From NCBI RefSeq assembly GCF_002284535.1, contig NZ_NPKH01000004.1, forward strand, positions 1 to 64,000: DNA of 64,000 bases, read 5' to 3'. The notes beneath the pieces were generated by a model. The model saw only the letters and a program-made list of their open reading frames with translations, did not search any database and was not told where the DNA came from. Below, piece by piece: positions 8,391 through 16,051 of the stretch. Both the position numbers and the translations under genes were made by a program. Position 1 is the first letter of the stretch, and the number at the start of each line of letters is the position of its first letter. The DNA is from Mesorhizobium wenxiniae. Lineage in GTDB: Bacteria; Pseudomonadota; Alphaproteobacteria; Rhizobiales; Rhizobiaceae.

Positions 8391-9167
8391 TTACACCCAT
8401 TCGAAGAGTTGCGCGGTTTGCCAGCCCGCCAGCAGTATGATGAGAGTGCCAACGAGCCTGAGTAGCGTCTTTTCTGCGATTGACTTCACTACCCATCCGG
8501 CCATCGGCGCTGCGACTACGCCGCCAAGGATCAAGCCGGCGACAGAGAGTAGATTTTCCGTTAGCTCTCCTGCCTCCTCCCAGTGGCCGGTTAGCACCGC
8601 AAACAAGAAGGTCAGAGACACCGAGAGCGTGATGAGGAACTCGCTGGCATTTACCGTACCAATAATGTAGCGCGGCGTCCCGCCAAAACCGAGAAGGCCC
8701 GTCGTTACGATGGGTCCCCATCCGCCACCCCCTGCCGCATCGAGAAATCCACCACCAAGTCCAAGGGGAGGTACCGCGCTTGCAGGGACCGGATTGCTTG
8801 GGATACGCCGGAAGGAACGGAACAGGAGCCAAGCTCCGACGAGGGCAAGGTATGTGGTCACATATGGTTTCATGATCGCCCCCTCAAACGAGGTGAGCAC
8901 AAAAGCGCCGAGAACGCCGCCGAGAACGCCAAACGGCATCAGCCGCCAGAAAAGCTTCCAGTCGATATTGCGGTGATAGAGGTGAGCCGAACCCGAGGCC
9001 GCAGTGGTAAACAGCTCAGCCGCGTGAACTGAAGCCGAAGCGTGTGCAGGAGACACGCCAAACCCCAGCAGCGTTGTCGAGGAAACCACGCCGTAGGCCA
9101 TGCCGAGAGCCCCGTCGACAGCCTGAGCTACAAACCCTACGAGCGCAAAAAGGATAAATTCTTGCAT
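8391..9167 (-). CDS. TSUP (TauE/SafE) family membrane permease
   Basis: A 258-residue inner-membrane protein with about eight hydrophobic segments. The family's N-terminal 'GFVAQAVDGALGMAYGVVSS' and the second repeat 'GGGFLDAAGGGGWGPIVTT' are both clear. TSUP proteins move sulfite, sulfoacetate, taurine-derived or other organosulfur anions; the substrate here is unassigned. GGAGAG lies five bases before the ATG at 9167, which favours this start over the in-frame TTG at 9182. Confidence 0.88.
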   Translation of the reverse strand: MQEFILFALVGFVAQAVDGALGMAYGVVSSTTLLGFGVSPAHASASVHAAELFTTAASGSAHLYHRNIDWKLFWRLMPFGVLGGVLGAFVLTSFEGAIMKPYVTTYLALVGAWLLFRSFRRIPSNPVPASAVPPLGLGGGFLDAAGGGGWGPIVTTGLLGFGGTPRYIIGTVNASEFLITLSVSLTFLFAVLTGHWEEAGELTENLLSVAGLILGGVVAAPMAGWVVKSIAEKTLLRLVGTLIILLAGWQTAQLFEWV

Positions 9168-9432
9168 TTGGCTCTCCAACAAAGCGCGGTCGTAATGGGC
9201 GAAATAGAAACCCCCTGCCTACAACGAATGCAATTCATGTCTTCATGCTTCCACAATTCACCAAACGCCTGGCATCGACAATGGCGACGAACGGGAAACT
9301 GTCCACTCGATCGTCGCCTTTCCGCACCCGCTGCGATCGCATAGCACTGCGGCCCACCTCCTCCGACCCGAAGTTTCACGGGGCCGGACCCTGACTTGCA
9401 GCTCCACCCCATATCTGTTTAATTGCCGCCAT

Positions 9433-9524
9433 CCACAGGGGTGCTCCGTATCGTCGGGGCTGAGAGATGGGCTGCAAGCCCGTAAACCCTAGAGCTGATC
9501 TGGATAATACCAGCGGAGCGAGGC
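9433..9524 (+). promoter_or_regulatory. TPP riboswitch (THI element)
   Basis: The conserved THI-box blocks occur in order: GGGGTGC (9438-9444), GGGCTGAGA (9457-9465), AAACCCT (9484-9490), CTGATCTGGATAAT (9495-9508) and CCAGCGGAG (9510-9518). Together they form the two sensor arms of a thiamine pyrophosphate riboswitch. It ends about six bases before the next ATG, so control could act on translation initiation. The downstream genes are a thiamine-precursor importer, which fits repression by TPP. Confidence 0.95.
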
Positions 9525-9529
9525 GGGCG

Positions 9530-9676
9530 ATGTTTTCCGACGCACAGATTTCTCTTGATCCGATGACCGGCGAGTTCGTCGGCGTCGTCAATATTTCGAC
9601 GCTCCCGGTTGGCACGCCTGAGGGCCATGTCACGACCGACCTCACGGTCTCGGCCAACAGCCCGGCCCCGCGCTGA
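9530..9676 (+). pseudogene. 48-codon ORF, possible ykoF (HMP/thiamine-binding protein) remnant
   Basis: The first ORF after the riboswitch encodes only 48 residues. It starts MFSDAQISLDPMTGEFVGVV and continues NISTLPVGTPEG before drifting into unrelated sequence. From memory the start resembles the N-terminus of YkoF-family thiamine/HMP-binding proteins (typically 'SAQISLYPM'), and the second block resembles a later part of the same domain ('DISTLLVGPPE'). This suggests an in-frame internal deletion plus loss of the rest. It could instead be a short leader ORF. Not confirmed by alignment. Confidence 0.45.
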
Positions 9677-9701
9677 TCTTTTCGCGCCAGACAGGTCTCG
9701 C

Positions 9702-10502
9702 ATGTCCCAATCTTTCTCCGCCGCGCCGCGAATCGCAGCCTTGTTCGCCAAGATCGGACCGGCCTTGCTATCTGTCGGCACGCTGGTTTTGGCTTGGGAG
9801 CTCTATGCGCGCATCTCGGGCATCTCGCCCACCACGCTGCCCGCGCCGTCACGCATTCTCGCCCAGGCCATCCAGCAGCGCCAGGCGCTGTTCGACAACA
9901 CTGTGCCGACCACCAGTGCCACATTGGTGGGCTTCGCCTGCTCGCTGGCCGTTGCCTTCCTTCTTTCGGTGCTGATCGATTTCTTCAAACCGCTGCGCCG
10001 CGCCCTGTTCCCGGTCTTCATCATTAGCCAGACGCTGCCGCTGGTGGCGATCGCCCCGCTGGTCATTCTCTGGTTCGGCTTCGGGCTGACGCCGAAGATC
10101 ATGCTGGTCGCCCTCGTGACTTTCTTTCCCATGCTGGTCGCGCTGGTGCAGGGTTACGAATCGACGGATCGGGACATCTCGGCGCTTCTGAGTTCGATGG
10201 GCGCTTCCCGCATGCGCATTTTCCTGCTGGCCCGCCTGCCCTCCTCGCTGCCCTATTTCTTCGCCGGGCTGCGTATCTCGATCACCTACGCCGTGGTGGG
10301 CGCCATCTTCGCGGAATATGCCGGCGCGGCCAAAGGGCTCGGCATCTACATGCTCAACGCCAAGAACAATTTCCGGCCCGATCTCGTGCTCGCAGCCGTG
10401 CTGATCAGCGCCTTGCTCACGCTGGCCCTGTTTGCCGCCACGGTGCTGATCCAGCGCGCCGCCATGCCATGGGAGCGGCTCGATGCCGCACGAAAATCAT
10501 GA
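9702..10502 (+). CDS. thiX: Thiamine-precursor ABC importer, permease
   Basis: A 266-residue permease of the BPD_transp_1 (SsuC/TauC-like) type with about six membrane spans. The cytoplasmic coupling loop follows 'MLVALVQGYESTDRDISAL'. It lies downstream of a TPP riboswitch and overlaps the ATPase gene by four bases, so it belongs to a ThiXYZ hydroxymethylpyrimidine (HMP) importer. The ATG at 9702 is chosen because the in-frame extension upstream overlaps the 48-codon ORF and is Arg-rich with no conserved sequence. Confidence 0.85.
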   Translation: MSQSFSAAPRIAALFAKIGPALLSVGTLVLAWELYARISGISPTTLPAPSRILAQAIQQRQALFDNTVPTTSATLVGFACSLAVAFLLSVLIDFFKPLRRALFPVFIISQTLPLVAIAPLVILWFGFGLTPKIMLVALVTFFPMLVALVQGYESTDRDISALLSSMGASRMRIFLLARLPSSLPYFFAGLRISITYAVVGAIFAEYAGAAKGLGIYMLNAKNNFRPDLVLAAVLISALLTLALFAATVLIQRAAMPWERLDAARKS

Positions 10503-11257
10503 GCAGGCGGCTGGAGCTGCGCCAAGTCAGCAAGCGTTTTGGCGACATTGACGTGCTTGCCGGCATCACCCTGCATGTCGAGCCGGGCGAATTCGTTTCA
10601 ATCCTCGGCCCCTCCGGAGCCGGCAAATCCACGATCTTCAAATTGCTGACGGGCGGTCTCGAAGGCTACGGCGGCGGTGTCGACTTCGACGGGCGGCCAT
10701 TGGCCGACGCGCGCCGACCGTTTGCCTTCATGCCGCAGCACGATGCCCTGATGCCTTGGCGCACAGTTATCGACAACACCGCGCTCGGTTTGGAAGTGCA
10801 AGGCATGTCCCGCAAGGCGGCGCGCGACAAGGTGGCGCCGCTCTTCGGCGAATTCGGCCTTGCGGGCTTCGAGCAAAGGTATCCGGCGCAGCTCTCGGGC
10901 GGAATGCGCCAGCGCGCTGCGCTGTTGCGTACCGTCGTGCAGGACCGCGCCATGCTGTTGCTCGACGAACCGTTCGGCGCACTCGACGCCCTCACGCGCA
11001 CCGGCATGCAGCGCTGGCTTGCGATGATGTGGGACCGACACCGCTGGACCGTCCTGCTGATCACCCACGACGTGCGCGAGGCAGTCTTCCTATCCGACCG
11101 CATCTATGTGCTGAGCAGCCGCCCCGCCCGCGTGCTGCGCGAAATCGCCATACCTCTTCCGCGCCCGCGCACGGATCTTGTCTCGCCCGAAGCCAGCGCC
11201 ATCGAAGCCGACATCCTCGATACCCTGCTCGATCCACAGCCCGCCCAAAGGACATGA
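10499..11257 (+). CDS. thiZ: Thiamine-precursor ABC importer, ATPase
   Basis: A 252-residue ABC ATPase of the nitrate/sulfonate/taurine class. Walker A GPSGAGKST is at residues 37-45, the signature LSGGMRQRA at 132-140 and Walker B AMLLLDEPFGALD at 151-163. A switch histidine is in 'LLITHDVREAV'. ATGA overlaps with both neighbours show a tightly coupled operon. It supplies energy for uptake by the ThiX permease and ThiY binding protein. Confidence 0.88.
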   Translation: MSRRLELRQVSKRFGDIDVLAGITLHVEPGEFVSILGPSGAGKSTIFKLLTGGLEGYGGGVDFDGRPLADARRPFAFMPQHDALMPWRTVIDNTALGLEVQGMSRKAARDKVAPLFGEFGLAGFEQRYPAQLSGGMRQRAALLRTVVQDRAMLLLDEPFGALDALTRTGMQRWLAMMWDRHRWTVLLITHDVREAVFLSDRIYVLSSRPARVLREIAIPLPRPRTDLVSPEASAIEADILDTLLDPQPAQRT

Positions 11258-12267
11258 CCATGCTTTCCAGACGCCTCTTCATCGCTGCCGCATTGATCTC
11301 CGGGCTCGGACCCGTCACGTCCGTCCGCGCCCAGCAGACTGTCACCGTCGCACTAGACTGGACGCCGAACACAAACCATGTCGGGCTCTATGTCGCCCAG
11401 GCGAAAGGCTTCTACGCCGAGGCCGGGCTCGACGTGCAGATCCTGCCCTACAGCGACACTGCGGCCGGTACGCTGATCGCCAACCGCGTGGCTGATTTCG
11501 GTATATTGGGATCCATAGGATTGTTCACCCAACGCACCGCCGGCGCCGACCTCGTCGCCACCTACGCCATCATGCAGACAGAAACCGGCAGGCTGGTGTT
11601 CAATGCCGACCGCGCCGATATACAGTCCCCAAGGGACCTGGACGGCCTAACCTATGGCGGTTTCGGCAGCGCCTGGGAGAATGCGCTGATCGGCACCATC
11701 ATCCGCCATGATGGCGGCGAGGGCAAATTCGAAACGGTGACGCTGGGCACCTCCGCCTATGAGGCCTTGGCCAATGGCGCAGTCGATTTTACGCTCGAAG
11801 TCTATACTTGGGAGGGGATCAAAGCGGAACTTGACGGCAAGGCCCAACGCGCCTTCCGCTACGCCGATTACGGCGTGCCCGACCAACACACCAATTTCAT
11901 TGGCTCGAGCCGGGCCTACCTCGAAAAGAACAAGGACACGGCAACTGCGTTCATCGCCGCGACCAGGCGCGGCTATGCCTTCGCCGTCGAACATCCGCAA
12001 GAAGCGGCTGATATCCTGATCGCAGCAAACAGCGACGTGCTGACCGACCGTCCGCTGATCGAAGCATCCCTGAAGGCGCTGGTCGATGGCCACTATCTGC
12101 AAAGCCCCACCGGCGCGATCGGCACAATCGATCCAGCAAAGATGGAGGCGATCGGCGACTACCTGTTCAAGGCCGGCGCCCTGCGCGACAGCGATGGAAA
12201 CCTGATCGGCGAACGCCTCGATTTCGCGGCCTATTACAGCAACGCCTATATAGCCGGCGAAAAATGA
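11254..12267 (+). CDS. thiY: Thiamine-precursor (HMP) binding protein, NMT1/THI5-like
   Basis: A 337-residue periplasmic binding protein. It has a signal peptide (MTMLSRRLFIAAALISGLG, cleavage near SVRAQ) and then the NMT1/THI5-like start 'TVALDWTPNTNHVGLYVAQA'. ThiY proteins bind formylaminopyrimidine or HMP compounds for thiamine salvage. The first ATG overlaps the thiZ stop; a second in-frame ATG follows at 11260. As third gene of the riboswitch operon it should be repressed by TPP. Confidence 0.9.
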   Translation: MTMLSRRLFIAAALISGLGPVTSVRAQQTVTVALDWTPNTNHVGLYVAQAKGFYAEAGLDVQILPYSDTAAGTLIANRVADFGILGSIGLFTQRTAGADLVATYAIMQTETGRLVFNADRADIQSPRDLDGLTYGGFGSAWENALIGTIIRHDGGEGKFETVTLGTSAYEALANGAVDFTLEVYTWEGIKAELDGKAQRAFRYADYGVPDQHTNFIGSSRAYLEKNKDTATAFIAATRRGYAFAVEHPQEAADILIAANSDVLTDRPLIEASLKALVDGHYLQSPTGAIGTIDPAKMEAIGDYLFKAGALRDSDGNLIGERLDFAAYYSNAYIAGEK

Positions 12268-12329
12268 GCCCGCCGCTGTGCATATATCTCAATGCCGTGA
12301 TCTTTAGCCTCGGCAGTCACGAGGCCGGT

Positions 12330-12495
12330 TGGCGCATACCCGAAAAGCGACCCGCTTGCCTCGACTTGCCTCGAGTATTGGGTCGACCAGCAAAGCATCA
12401 TCGACGACGTGATGCCTTTGCTGGAGCGTTCGGAAGTTTTCGACGTTGGGGGTGAGCGCACCCTTCGCGACCGATACGGCTTGCCAAGTCTTTAG
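12330..12495 (+). pseudogene. Possible C-terminal remnant of a luciferase-like (LLM) oxidoreductase
   Basis: Just after thiY an open frame without a start encodes 'CLEYWVDQQSIIDDVMPLL', then 'EVFDVGGERTLRDRYGLPSL' and a stop at 12493. The ending resembles the C-terminus of NtaA/SnaA-type flavin monooxygenases, whose last helix runs 'LRExLGLPxP'. No other part of such a gene is seen nearby. The match is from memory and short, so it is tentative. Confidence 0.3.
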
Positions 12496-12527
12496 GTCTA
12501 GAATCGAACAGAGGCGCGTGGCGGTGC

Positions 12528-13643
12528 TTACTCACGACTAGGCCCGGCTCCGGACTGACGTGATGGCTTCGTGTAGCGCTTTGGCGTCAGTTCCGCCCCG
12601 GGTTGGCCGTTCAACCGTTTCTTGAGAATGTCAATGAGGCTGATGGTGACCGCGATCACCGCAGGGCCGAGGACGAGTCCGGATGCTCCAAAGAGGACGA
12701 TGCCACCGACCGCGCCGATAAAGGCCATCACTGTGTGGAGCCGCAACCGGCTCCCGACAAGCATCGGATAGAGCAGATTGTCGATGCCGGCGACGACGCC
12801 GCCGCCCCAGATGGTCAGGATCGCTGCGCTTGCCCAAGACCCTTCCAGTGCGAGATAGATCGCTGCCGGCACCCAGATCACGAATGCGCCGAGCACTGGC
12901 ACGATGGCAAGAAGTCCCATTACCAGGCCCCAGAAGACCGGCGTGGGCAGGCCGAGCCACCAGAACATCAGGCCGCCCAGCGTTCCCTGCACAGCGGCGA
13001 CAAAAACGGTGCCTATCAGGATCGCATGTACCGTCTCGGCAAGGCGCGACAGCATGTATGCCGTCTCCGGTGCACGCAGGGGCGAGAGACGCTCGATCCC
13101 CCGCAGGGCGGATTCACGATCCCGCAGAAAATAGAACAGCAGATAGAATGTCAGCACGAACATCACGGCCTGATTGATCGAGCCGCGCAATAGCGATGTG
13201 CTTTGTCCCGTCAGCCATTGTACAAATGCGGCGACCGTGCCGGCCGGATCGAGTTGGTTCTCAACCCACTGAGCAACCGCCGAAAGCCTGGGATAGCCCG
13301 ACACGAAGGCATCTGTGTTCCAACCCCGGATGACCTCCTCCAGATAAGTGGCGCCGTTTACCGCCTCGCGAACAAGCTGCTGTGCCACGAAGATGAGCGG
13401 CAGGCCGACTGCAACCGCCGCGATGCTGACTGACATCAGTGCAGCCAGGTTTTGGTTCCTGAGCCTTTCCTCGACCCGTCGATGAGCCGGATACAGGACG
13501 ATTGCCAACACCAGCGCCCACGTCAATGCCGGCAAAAAAGGCAACGCCAAGAGATAGCAGACATACAGACCGATCGCCGTCGCGGCCACGATGCCGAGCA
13601 ATCTCATTTGTTTCATATCGGGCATCTGTTTCAGGTCGGGCAC
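12528..13643 (-). CDS. AI-2E family (PerM/UPF0118) membrane protein
   Basis: A 371-residue membrane protein with the typical AI-2E family arrangement. Two N-terminal spans occur near residues 11-55, then a soluble region and 'LTFYLLFYFLRDRESALRGI'. The glycine-rich C-terminal spans include 'LGGLMFWWLGLPTPVFWGLVMGLL' and 'GGIVLFGASGLVLGPAVIA'. Members include the TqsA autoinducer exporter and Na+/H+ antiporters; which activity applies here cannot be told. It is convergent with the thiamine operon. Confidence 0.9.
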   Translation of the reverse strand: MPDLKQMPDMKQMRLLGIVAATAIGLYVCYLLALPFLPALTWALVLAIVLYPAHRRVEERLRNQNLAALMSVSIAAVAVGLPLIFVAQQLVREAVNGATYLEEVIRGWNTDAFVSGYPRLSAVAQWVENQLDPAGTVAAFVQWLTGQSTSLLRGSINQAVMFVLTFYLLFYFLRDRESALRGIERLSPLRAPETAYMLSRLAETVHAILIGTVFVAAVQGTLGGLMFWWLGLPTPVFWGLVMGLLAIVPVLGAFVIWVPAAIYLALEGSWASAAILTIWGGGVVAGIDNLLYPMLVGSRLRLHTVMAFIGAVGGIVLFGASGLVLGPAVIAVTISLIDILKKRLNGQPGAELTPKRYTKPSRQSGAGPSRE

Positions 13644-13900
13644 CTCTCGCCGTCTCGCAAACCAAGCGAGCCTAGTGGATTTCCCGACAAAATGGCAGCT
13701 CCCGTTGCCGCACCGCTACGGCTAGGCCGCTGTGGAATATGACGACGATGGCACGGACATTTTCTCGCTCATTGGGCTGATTATGCCGACTGGGCACCCG
13801 TGCCCGATGCCAGCACCCGCGGCCTGCCCGGTCGTGGATGCTCTGACCTACGGCGGTTCTACAGCTCGCTCGCGAACTCGCAGCTTCACAGGACCAATAG
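13644..13900. other. Intergenic, no gene seen
   Basis: Sequence between the AI-2E gene start and the candidate small RNA terminator. No frame with a ribosome site or recognisable product was found on either strand. It should contain the promoter of the minus-strand AI-2E gene, but no clear -35/-10 pair stands out. Confidence 0.4.
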
Positions 13901-13929
13901 AAAAAAGGCCGGACTGTTAAAGTCCGGCC
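13901..13929 (-). terminator. Intrinsic terminator of the candidate small RNA
   Basis: A nine-base-pair perfect stem (GGCCGGACT / AGTCCGGCC) with a five-base loop lies at 13907-13929. The run AAAAAA at 13901-13906 gives six U residues after the hairpin on the minus-strand transcript. No minus-strand protein gene ends near it; the nearest upstream one ends about 400 bases away. Confidence 0.85.
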
Positions 13930-13996
13930 AGGCATGAAGGTTTAAAACCTCCAGAGGGGAACGCGCCGGACGCAATGGGAGGAAAACATCCGACGC
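13901..13996 (-). ncRNA. Candidate trans-acting small RNA, about 95 nt
   Basis: The minus strand carries a sigma-70-like promoter, then about 95 bases with no ORF, then a strong intrinsic terminator with a T6 tail. The predicted RNA contains TTTTCCTCCCATT, a C/U-rich anti-Shine-Dalgarno-like tract typical of alphaproteobacterial small RNAs. It also contains self-complementary CCTCTGGAGG and AGGTTTTAAACCT segments. A near-direct repeat TGCGTCSG occurs twice in its 5' half. Its own promoter and terminator make a stand-alone RNA more likely than a 3' UTR of the dehydrogenase gene 330 bases upstream. Targets are unknown. Confidence 0.65.
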
Positions 13997-14002
13997 AGTG
14001 CG

Positions 14003-14031
14003 TATATGGGTCGCCTCGGGTGACGTTTCAA
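14003..14031 (-). promoter_or_regulatory. Sigma-70 promoter of the candidate small RNA
   Basis: On the minus strand TTGAAA (14026-14031) and CATATA (14003-14008) are separated by exactly 17 bases. This matches the alphaproteobacterial housekeeping consensus well. Transcription would start near 13996. Confidence 0.65.
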
Positions 14032-14324
14032 CGAGATGTGGTGGGCCACATCAGCCGCTCCATAGAGCCAAATCCGAAGATTCATCGTCACGGTCTGCGG
14101 CAGCTTCGATTGCCGCTACGAACAGGCGCGCATGCCGCGCGACCTCGCTACCGGCGCTCTACAGATTCCGCTAGATGGCGAGGGCACGGGAAAGGCCGGC
14201 GTAGCTCGCCATCCTTGCTGCGGCTTTCGCAGACTGTTTTGGATCTCCCGGGAGCCGCTGAACGGCGACCGAGATAAATCGTGGTAGCTATTGGCATAGC
14301 CGCCACGACAAGGGTCTCACCAGC
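14032..14324. other. Intergenic, no gene seen
   Basis: About 290 bases between the small RNA promoter and the end of the dehydrogenase gene. No credible frame or clear hairpin terminator for the dehydrogenase transcript was recognised. Confidence 0.4.
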
Positions 14325-15836
14325 CTAGTCGATGTCGAAGGATACGCCTTGGGCCAGCGGCAGCGCCTTGGAATAGTTCACCGTGTTGGTGGCGCGCCGC
14401 ATGTAAGCCTTCCAGGCATCGGAGCCCGACTCGCGGCCGCCGCCGGTCTCCTTCTCGCCACCGAAGGCACCACCGATCTCGGCCCCCGATGTGCCTATGT
14501 TGACGTTGGCGATGCCGCAGTCGGACCCGTCGACGCCGAGGAAGCGCTCGGATTCCTGCAGGTCCCGGGTGAAGATCGACGACGACAGCCCCGCTCCGAC
14601 CGCGTTGTGCTCGTCGAGCACGGCGTCGAAATCCGAGTACTTCATCACATAGAGGATCGGCGCGAAGGTCTCTTCCGTCACCGGCGAGACCTGCTTGGGC
14701 ATCTCGACCAGCGCCGGACGAACGTAATAGGCGTCGGGATGGCCATTGTCGACCCGCGTGCCGCCGGTCACCTTGCCGTCGTGAGCGGCGGCTTCCTTCA
14801 ACGCGTTCTGCATGCTGTCGAAGGCTGCCTTGTCGATCAACGGTCCGACCAGCGCGGATGTCTCCAGCGGATTGCCGACCGAGACGCTTTCATAGGCCTT
14901 CTTGAGGCGCGGAACAAAGGCATCATAGATGCTCTCATGCACGAACAGGCGCCGCAGCGTCGTGCAGCGCTGCCCGGCCGTGCCCATGGCGCCGAACGCA
15001 ATGGCGCGCAAGGCCATGTCGAGATCGGCCGTCGGGCAGACGATGCCGGCATTATTGCCGCCTAGCTCCAGCACAGCGCGCGCAAAGCGTTTTGCCAGCC
15101 GCGGACCGACATCCCTGCCCATGCGGGTCGAGCCGGTGGCCGAGACCAGCGGCACCTTGGGATGGTCGACCAGAATTTCGCCGACGGCGCGATCGCCGAT
15201 CAGCACCGACGTCAAACCTTCCGGAGCATCGCCGAAACGCTCTGCCGCACGCTTGAAGATCGCCTCGCAGGCGAGCGCCGTCAGCGGCGTCTTTTCCGAG
15301 GGCTTCCACACCACAGCGTCGCCGCAGACCAGCGCAAGCGCCGCGTTCCACGACCACACCGCGACCGGGAAGTTGAAGGCCGAAATCACGCCGACGACGC
15401 CCAGCGGGTGCCAGGTTTCCATCATGCGATGACCGGGCCGCTCGGTGGCGATGGTCAGGCCGTAGAGCTGACGCGACAGGCCAACGGCGAAATCGCAGAT
15501 GTCGATCATTTCCTGCACTTCGCCGAGCCCTTCGGACGGAATCTTGCCGACCTCGATCGACACCAGCCGGCCAAGCTCGGCCTTGTGCGCGCGCAGTTCC
15601 TCGCCAAGCAGCCGCACCAGCTCGCCGCGCTTCGGTGCCGGCACCAGACGCCAGGCCTGGAAGGCTTTGTGGGCGGCATCGATGGTCTTTGCCGCACCGG
15701 CCGGCGAGATCGTCTTCAGCGCGGCGATCTGCTCGCCTGTCACCGGGCTGCGCACGATAAGATCGCCGCCCGAAAGCGCGTCCTCAGCGACACCGAGTTT
15801 CGCCAGTAACCCGGCTGTTTCCTTCGCAATCGTCAT
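14325..15836 (-). CDS. amaB: ALDH7-type aldehyde dehydrogenase (piperideine-6-carboxylate / aminoadipate semialdehyde)
   Basis: A 503-residue NAD-dependent aldehyde dehydrogenase. The oxyanion Asn is in 'FNFP' (N155), with cofactor-region K178, general base E257 in LELGG and nucleophile C291 in GQRCTTLRR. The C-terminal block 'NIGTSGAEIGGAFGGEKETG' is characteristic of the ALDH7/antiquitin subfamily. That subfamily oxidises L-piperideine-6-carboxylate (aminoadipate semialdehyde) in lysine catabolism. No lysine catabolic gene is adjacent, but glutaryl-CoA dehydrogenase, a later lysine-pathway step, lies 11 kb away. The gene symbol is a subfamily inference. Confidence 0.85.
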   Translation of the reverse strand: MTIAKETAGLLAKLGVAEDALSGGDLIVRSPVTGEQIAALKTISPAGAAKTIDAAHKAFQAWRLVPAPKRGELVRLLGEELRAHKAELGRLVSIEVGKIPSEGLGEVQEMIDICDFAVGLSRQLYGLTIATERPGHRMMETWHPLGVVGVISAFNFPVAVWSWNAALALVCGDAVVWKPSEKTPLTALACEAIFKRAAERFGDAPEGLTSVLIGDRAVGEILVDHPKVPLVSATGSTRMGRDVGPRLAKRFARAVLELGGNNAGIVCPTADLDMALRAIAFGAMGTAGQRCTTLRRLFVHESIYDAFVPRLKKAYESVSVGNPLETSALVGPLIDKAAFDSMQNALKEAAAHDGKVTGGTRVDNGHPDAYYVRPALVEMPKQVSPVTEETFAPILYVMKYSDFDAVLDEHNAVGAGLSSSIFTRDLQESERFLGVDGSDCGIANVNIGTSGAEIGGAFGGEKETGGGRESGSDAWKAYMRRATNTVNYSKALPLAQGVSFDID

Positions 15837-15853
15837 TTTCTTTCCCTTTCAGA

Positions 15854-15902
15854 ATGCATGTCGCCCAAAAGTGCGCAGCGGTTTTGGGACAACGACATGC
15901 AT
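15854..15902. repeat. Hairpin-forming intergenic repeat
   Basis: Nested inverted repeats: outer arms ATGCATGTCG (15854-15863) and CGACATGCAT (15893-15902), inner arms CCCAAAA and TTTTGGG. The sequence matches, from memory, a repeat scattered through rhizobial intergenic regions. It lies immediately upstream of the dehydrogenase start, where it could affect the 5' end of that transcript. Confidence 0.7.
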
Positions 15903-16051
15903 AAAACAAACTTGCCAAAGCCTGTGCCATGCCGTCCCTGTACCGATCGGCACATCAGGCGCTGTCATGGCGTGGCATTACTCGTTTCAGGGAAAAATCG
16001 CCACCCCGGCATGGTCTAAGCCAAGGTCAGACCGTTGAACCAGTGACTCGT

